This document shows positions 6,592 through 9,388 of a stretch of DNA of 9,388 nucleotides, in pieces. Position 1 is the first letter of the stretch. Every line of letters starts with the position of its first letter. The notes under the pieces were generated by a model. The model was not told the origin of the DNA. It was given only the letters and a program-made list of their open reading frames with translations, and ran no database searches. The position numbers and the translations under genes are program-made. Origin of the DNA: JBBQTQ01 sp038213135 (GTDB taxonomy: Bacteria; Actinomycetota; Thermoleophilia; Gaiellales; Gaiellaceae); NCBI GenBank assembly GCA_038213135.1, contig JBBQTQ010000092.1, positions 1-9,388 of the forward strand, written 5' to 3'.

Positions 6592-7449
6592 GTGCGGGTA
6601 CCCCTCGGGCAGCTGCTCGTCGCGGAGGGGTTCCTCACCGACGCTCAGCTGCATCAGGCGCTCCATGTGGGCAGCCAGACGGGCGAGCGGCTCGGCGAGG
6701 TCGTCGTGCGCCAGGGCCTCTCGTCCGAGGAGGACATCGCCCGTCTGCTCGCCGAGCAGTGGGACCTGAGCTATGTCGACCGTGCATCCATCTGGTTCGA
6801 CGCGAATGCGCTTGCACGCCTCTCGCGCGAGGATGCGCAGCGGCTCGAGGCGATGCCGACCCGCGTACAGGACGGGCGCGTCGTCGTCGCCGTGGCAGAG
6901 CCGACCGAGCAGCGGCTCGCGGCGCTCCGCGAGGTGATCGGCGAGGACACGGTCGTCGTCGTCGTGCCGAAAACGGCGCTCGAAGCCGGGCTGCACAGCG
7001 AGCTTCTCGCGAGCGACGGCCGCGTCGCTTCGGCGAAGGCTGGAGCCGGCGAGCCCCCTTCTCCCGCGCCTCGGCGAGCCGCGCGCTCCAAGCCCGAACC
7101 CGCAGTCGACGAGGAGTTGAGCGACGATGACCTGGCCGATGCGGTCGCGCTCGAGCAGCCGGTCTTCGCCCGGAGCCGCAAAGACCCACCGCGCGTCGCG
7201 AGCGCGCATGAGCTGGCCGCCGATTTGGAAGGGGCACAGCTCACCGGAACTCTCGCCCAGAGTCTCGCCCAGCTGATCGAGGCGCAGATCGGCGTCGCTC
7301 GGGGTTCGTCCTCAGACGACGGGCAAAAGCTCTCGTCACTCGAGCGGCGCGTCGAGCAGCTGGAGGAGGAACTCGCGGGGAACCGCGCGACGCTCACGGA
7401 GCTCGGCCGCCACCTGCAGGCGGTCGCGGCCCTCCTCGGCAAGCTCTGA
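6592..7449 (+). CDS. Stand-alone MshEN (GspE/PilB N-terminal) domain protein with coiled coil
   Basis: This protein has 285 residues. Residues 3-135 match the MshEN domain found at the N-terminus of type II secretion and type IV pilus assembly ATPases, which binds c-di-GMP through two tandem 24-residue motifs. Motif 2 is intact (R33-LGEVVV, G42, through LLAEQ56). Motif 1 (4-27) keeps LGQLLVAEG and LHQAL but has Pro in place of the first Arg and Gly in place of the last Gln. VVVAVAEPTEQ (97-107) is the usual second half of the domain. There is no Walker A or B, so no ATPase. A disordered Pro/Ala/Asp-rich segment (145-205) leads to a predicted coiled coil (about 246-275, SSLERRVEQLEEELAGNRA). 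I infer a c-di-GMP receptor or adaptor. The GTG start is doubtful: it has no well-placed Shine-Dalgarno, and the frame stays open upstream through coding-like sequence from about 6517. Confidence 0.82.
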   Translation: MRVPLGQLLVAEGFLTDAQLHQALHVGSQTGERLGEVVVRQGLSSEEDIARLLAEQWDLSYVDRASIWFDANALARLSREDAQRLEAMPTRVQDGRVVVAVAEPTEQRLAALREVIGEDTVVVVVPKTALEAGLHSELLASDGRVASAKAGAGEPPSPAPRRAARSKPEPAVDEELSDDDLADAVALEQPVFARSRKDPPRVASAHELAADLEGAQLTGTLAQSLAQLIEAQIGVARGSSSDDGQKLSSLERRVEQLEEELAGNRATLTELGRHLQAVAALLGKL

Positions 7450-7453
7450 GCTC

Positions 7454-7488
7454 CTCGCTCGTGGTTCCCCCAAGCGGGGGAGAGCGAG
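7454..7488 (+). terminator. Two-part GC-rich hairpin between the MshEN and GAF-GGDEF genes
   Basis: CTCGCTC (7454-7460) pairs perfectly with GAGCGAG (7482-7488), and TCCCCC (7466-7471) pairs with GGGGGA (7476-7481) around an AAGC loop. A 5-base bulge (GTGGT) lies on the left side, giving 13 paired bases in total. It starts 4 bases after the MshEN stop. No T run follows and only 30 bases remain before the next start, leaving little room for a promoter. An attenuator or message-stabilising hairpin is as likely as a full terminator. Confidence 0.55.
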
Positions 7489-7518
7489 CCGCTGTTCGCT
7501 GACGATCATCTCAGGGAC

Positions 7519-8583
7519 TTGGATTACGTCTCGCATCGGAGCGAAGAAGGCGATCCCGTTGCGGCTTCCTACCGGCAGCTTGCAGAGATCTACCACGACC
7601 TGCTCTCGCGCGAAGGGCTCGACCAGGTGCTTGAGCGCCTCGTCAAGACGGTGCGGCGGCTGATTCCGGTCACCGACATCCTGATCGCCGAGGCCGACAC
7701 CGAGGCTCGCCTGCTGCGGCCGCTCGTTGCGGAAGGCGGCTGGCCCGAGGGCTTTCTCTCCTCCACGCTTCCGTTTGGCGAGGGGCTGATCGGCCTGACC
7801 GCCGAGCGTGGCCGTGCGATCCTCTGCAACGACGCTCACCTCGACCCGCGTGCCGGCCACGTCGCCGGCACCTCGGTCGGCGACCCTGAAGCGATCGTCT
7901 CCCTGCCTCTCGTTGCGCGCGGTGTCGTGATCGGAGCCATGAGCCTGTACCGCGAAGGAGAAGGCTCGAGCTTCAGCGAGTTCGAATTCGAGCTGGCACA
8001 GCGCTTCGGCGATGCCGCGACGCTTGCGATCGAGAACGCCCGGACGCGCGAGGAGTTGCGGGAGCTGACCCGTCGCGACGAGCTGACGGGCCTCTACAAC
8101 CGGCGCGGCTTCAACGCCTTCCTTGCCTCGGCGCTCGAGGACGCATCGAGTCACGATCAGGGCGTGGCCGTCGTGGTCGTCGACCTCGACGATTTCAAGA
8201 GCGTGAACGACGGCCATGGCCATCCCTGCGGCGATGAGCTCCTGCGTCAGACCGCAACGCGACTGCTCGGCACCTCTCGCGGGTCAGACTGCGTCTGCCG
8301 CATCGGCGGCGACGAGTTCGCGCTCGTCCTCGCAGATGCAACCTTCGCGGATGCGGAAATCGTCGCGCGCCGGATCGAGCAAGCTCTGGGCGAGTCTCCC
8401 TTCCGTCTGCCCTCGGGCGACGAGGTGACTCAGACGGCAAGCATCGGCATCGCGGCCACCGCGATCGGCGCCTCGTGCGACCCCGAGCAGTTGCTGCTCG
8501 AAGCGGATCGCAGCATGTACGTCGCGAAGCGGCGACCGGCCGGAACGGCGATCCTCAAGCTCGTCGCCGACGGCACGGTTTAG
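7519..8583 (+). CDS. GAF-GGDEF diguanylate cyclase
   Basis: This 354-residue cytoplasmic protein probably makes c-di-GMP from two GTP. Residues about 20-175 form a GAF sensor domain (LDQVLERLVKTVRRLIP, then a long sheet/helix region ending LPLVARGVVIGAMSLYR), which commonly binds a small ligand or nucleotide. A short helical signalling linker joins it to the GGDEF domain (about 185-345). That domain has DELTGLYNRRGF (187-198), VDLDDFKSVNDGHGH (221-235) and intact GGDEF at 263-267. RGSD at 254-257 is a correctly spaced RxxD inhibitory site, so product feedback is expected. The TTG start is the first usable codon; AGGG 5 bases before it is a weak Shine-Dalgarno. It lies in the same frame as the MshEN gene, with no stop between that gene's TGA and this TTG. 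I infer a synthase and receptor pair. Confidence 0.9.
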   Translation: MDYVSHRSEEGDPVAASYRQLAEIYHDLLSREGLDQVLERLVKTVRRLIPVTDILIAEADTEARLLRPLVAEGGWPEGFLSSTLPFGEGLIGLTAERGRAILCNDAHLDPRAGHVAGTSVGDPEAIVSLPLVARGVVIGAMSLYREGEGSSFSEFEFELAQRFGDAATLAIENARTREELRELTRRDELTGLYNRRGFNAFLASALEDASSHDQGVAVVVVDLDDFKSVNDGHGHPCGDELLRQTATRLLGTSRGSDCVCRIGGDEFALVLADATFADAEIVARRIEQALGESPFRLPSGDEVTQTASIGIAATAIGASCDPEQLLLEADRSMYVAKRRPAGTAILKLVADGTV

Positions 8584-8607
8584 TTGTAGTTCTCAGGAAC
8601 TACAACT
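8582..8607. terminator. Perfect 11 bp bidirectional hairpin terminator
   Basis: AGTTGTAGTTC (8582-8592) and GAACTACAACT (8597-8607) pair without mismatch around a TCAG loop. It overlaps the TAG of the GAF-GGDEF gene and ends 3 bases before the stop of the convergent gene. The stem is AT-rich, unlike anything else nearby. Its position between two converging stops makes bidirectional termination the natural role. Confidence 0.7.
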
Positions 8608-8610
8608 CGT

Positions 8611-9084
8611 TCAACCGCGAAACCGCAGCCGCTGCTGCAACGAGCCTCGCCACGCGTGCAGCTCTTCCCGGGAACGGATGCAGCGAGCGATGAGCGTCGC
8701 CATCAGCGCGAGGTTCCCGGCGAGGATGAACGTATCGGCCGGATTGAACGCTATGCCGCCCATGCCGTGCATGACGATGATCGGGTCCGGCACGGACAGG
8801 CCGTCTGAGCCTGCCGACACCAGGTTGCCGAGCACACCGCCTCCGAAGATGCCCGCGGCGATCGAGACTGCTCGCGACGGCAGCCGTGTGAGGGGCATGA
8901 TCGCGATCAGAAGCACACACGACCCGGCGAACCAGACGTCGGAGCGCTGATGGACAGCCCATGTGGGCGTCGCAATCATCGACTTGACCACCTGGTCGAC
9001 CGCCGCAAGGCCGAGCGCGATGAGCAGGAGCGCGAGCAGCCGCTCGCTCCAGGCATCGGTTGAGGCAGCACGCGGGCCGAACAT
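8611..9084 (-). CDS. Signal peptidase II (LspA)-like four-helix membrane protein
   Basis: This protein has 157 residues with four hydrophobic helices (about 16-33, 50-65, 72-90, 117-135), the topology of lipoprotein signal peptidase. DQVVK (30-34) matches the conserved D-Q-x-x-K in the first helix. GNL (86-88) starts the third conserved block. D100 (SVPDPI) and D117 (FNPADTF) match the two catalytic Asp, 17 residues apart and close to the spacing in known enzymes. The block after GNL is divergent: the usual Ile-Asp-Arg is VSAG. It could be a functional but remote LspA or a paralogue. The frame is open further upstream to 9312, but that extension crosses the RsiG remnant and IS sequence. I start at ATG 9084 because a promoter lies directly before it. 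It converges on the GAF-GGDEF gene. Confidence 0.75.
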   Translation of the reverse strand: MFGPRAASTDAWSERLLALLLIALGLAAVDQVVKSMIATPTWAVHQRSDVWFAGSCVLLIAIMPLTRLPSRAVSIAAGIFGGGVLGNLVSAGSDGLSVPDPIIVMHGMGGIAFNPADTFILAGNLALMATLIARCIRSREELHAWRGSLQQRLRFRG

Positions 9085-9091
9085 CGCGCCT

Positions 9092-9119
9092 ATCGTAGTC
9101 CCCACGGGAGGGCCGACAA
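9092..9119 (-). promoter_or_regulatory. Promoter with leaderless start for the LspA-like gene
   Basis: On the minus strand TTGTCG (9114-9119) and TACGAT (9092-9097) are separated by 16 bases. The -10 box ends 7 bases before the ATG (AGGCGCG between), so transcription should start at or next to the start codon. There is no Shine-Dalgarno. Confidence 0.6.
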
Positions 9120-9130
9120 AACGCGACCGT

Positions 9131-9249
9131 TCAGCCTTCGTCGTCGGAAGGTCGCTCGTTGCGTCTCCTGCTCCGTTTCGCGCGGAGCTCGTCGAACCGC
9201 TGGTGCAGGTCGCGGCGCCGCTGCGAGACCTCGCGCTCCCGCGCCTTAG
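9131..9249 (-). pseudogene. C-terminal remnant of an RsiG-like c-di-GMP-binding protein
   Basis: The last 38 codons of a minus-strand gene end in TGA at 9131-9133. The helix EREVSQRRRDLHQRFDELRA fits the c-di-GMP-binding signature of RsiG, the anti-sigma factor of WhiG: E(X)3S(X)2R(X)3Q(X)3D. E, S, R and D are present at the right spacing and the Gln position is His. A basic and acidic tail (RSRRRNERPSDDEG) follows. Codon third positions are GC-rich, as in real genes. At 9245-9249 the similarity stops, just where a probable IS end begins; the frame continues only into IS-like sequence without further match. Known RsiG proteins act as coiled-coil dimers that hold the sigma factor when c-di-GMP is bound. 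The N-terminal half is not in the window. The remnant could still be expressed as a hybrid, but I judge it broken. Confidence 0.6.
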
Positions 9250-9388
9250 AGCTCCTTTCACAATGAAGGGACCCGTTCGGTGGTGGCGAATGCCGTCGGC
9301 ATCCGTTGTCAAGATCGAGGGGGTGCCAGTGGCTGTTGCGCCGTGGGTTGTGTCAGACGCTCTGTGGGAGCGTGTGGAGCCGTTGTTG
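9250..9388 (+). mobile_element. Left end of an IS5-type insertion sequence, cut by the window edge
   Basis: A transposase start reads rightward from 9329 and an interrupted gene lies to the left, so the element's left boundary falls near 9250. TTAG at 9246-9249 fits the YTAR target duplication used by part of the IS5 family. Just inside, TCCTTTCA (9253-9260) and TGAAGGGA (9264-9271) form a near-perfect dyad around CAA. The right end lies outside the window, so terminal repeats cannot be compared and the exact boundary is inferred. Confidence 0.55.
9329..9388 (+). CDS. Transposase N-terminus, IS5 family (partial)
   Basis: The first 20 codons are visible and the gene runs off the right edge. 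The translation (GTG start) VAVAPWVVSDALWERVEPLL fits the N-terminal helix of IS5-family transposases (DUF4096 type), where a Trp-x-x-(Thr/Ser)-Asp-x-x-Trp-x-x-(Ile/Val)-x-Pro-Leu-Leu pattern is typical. Another GTG in frame lies at 9323. I prefer 9329 because GAGGGG (9316-9321) is then a well-spaced Shine-Dalgarno. The DDE catalytic residues are outside the window. Confidence 0.7.
   Translation, partial: MAVAPWVVSDALWERVEPLL

Noticed and set aside
7336..8223. 295-codon open frame antisense to the GAF-GGDEF gene
   Set aside because: It overlaps two well-supported plus-strand genes and shows no recognisable domain; a GC-driven shadow.
9085..9312. Upstream extension of the LspA-like protein
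   Set aside because: It reads through a promoter, an out-of-frame RsiG-like remnant and IS sequence, so it is a chance open frame.

Overview
The window is very GC-rich throughout, with codons ending mostly in G or C. Its protein types (a GGDEF/HD-GYP sensor, a stand-alone MshEN domain, a remote signal peptidase II relative, an RsiG-like coiled coil and a pilin-like secreted domain) fit a high-GC actinomycete. I think a deep-branching class such as Thermoleophilia is most likely. That placement rests on sequence style and protein families, not on a marker gene.

Layout, left to right. Positions 1-284 hold no convincing gene, only short repeats and a terminator-like hairpin. A large GT-C type membrane glycosyltransferase (435-2414, minus) follows, with a hydrophobic coding-like stretch continuing in frame beyond its stop (285-434). 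A small secreted pilin-like protein (2482-2856, plus) is divergent from it and converges on a membrane GGDEF plus HD-GYP protein (2881-4653, minus). A 129 bp divergent promoter region with a 9 bp inverted repeat separates that gene from a three-gene plus-strand run. The run encodes a cell-surface M23 peptidase (4783-6456), a stand-alone MshEN-domain protein with a C-terminal coiled coil (6592-7449) and a GAF-GGDEF diguanylate cyclase (7519-8583). A perfect 11 bp hairpin ends the run against a convergent four-helix membrane protein related to signal peptidase II (8611-9084, minus). Upstream of that lies the last 38 codons of an RsiG-like c-di-GMP-binding protein (9131-9249, minus). It stops abruptly at a candidate IS end, and the first codons of an IS5-type transposase run off the right edge.

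The unifying theme is cyclic di-GMP. The window holds one likely synthase with an inhibitory I-site, and one dual GGDEF/HD-GYP protein whose HD-GYP half has lost a conserved metal-ligand Asp. It also holds a probable c-di-GMP receptor (MshEN) without the ATPase it normally regulates, and the remains of a second receptor (RsiG-like anti-sigma) apparently broken by an insertion sequence. Envelope genes are interleaved. My working hypothesis is a c-di-GMP signalling locus acting on the cell surface, with MshEN and GAF-GGDEF as a receptor/synthase pair. Family assignments are by motif recognition; the functional links are inference from gene order.
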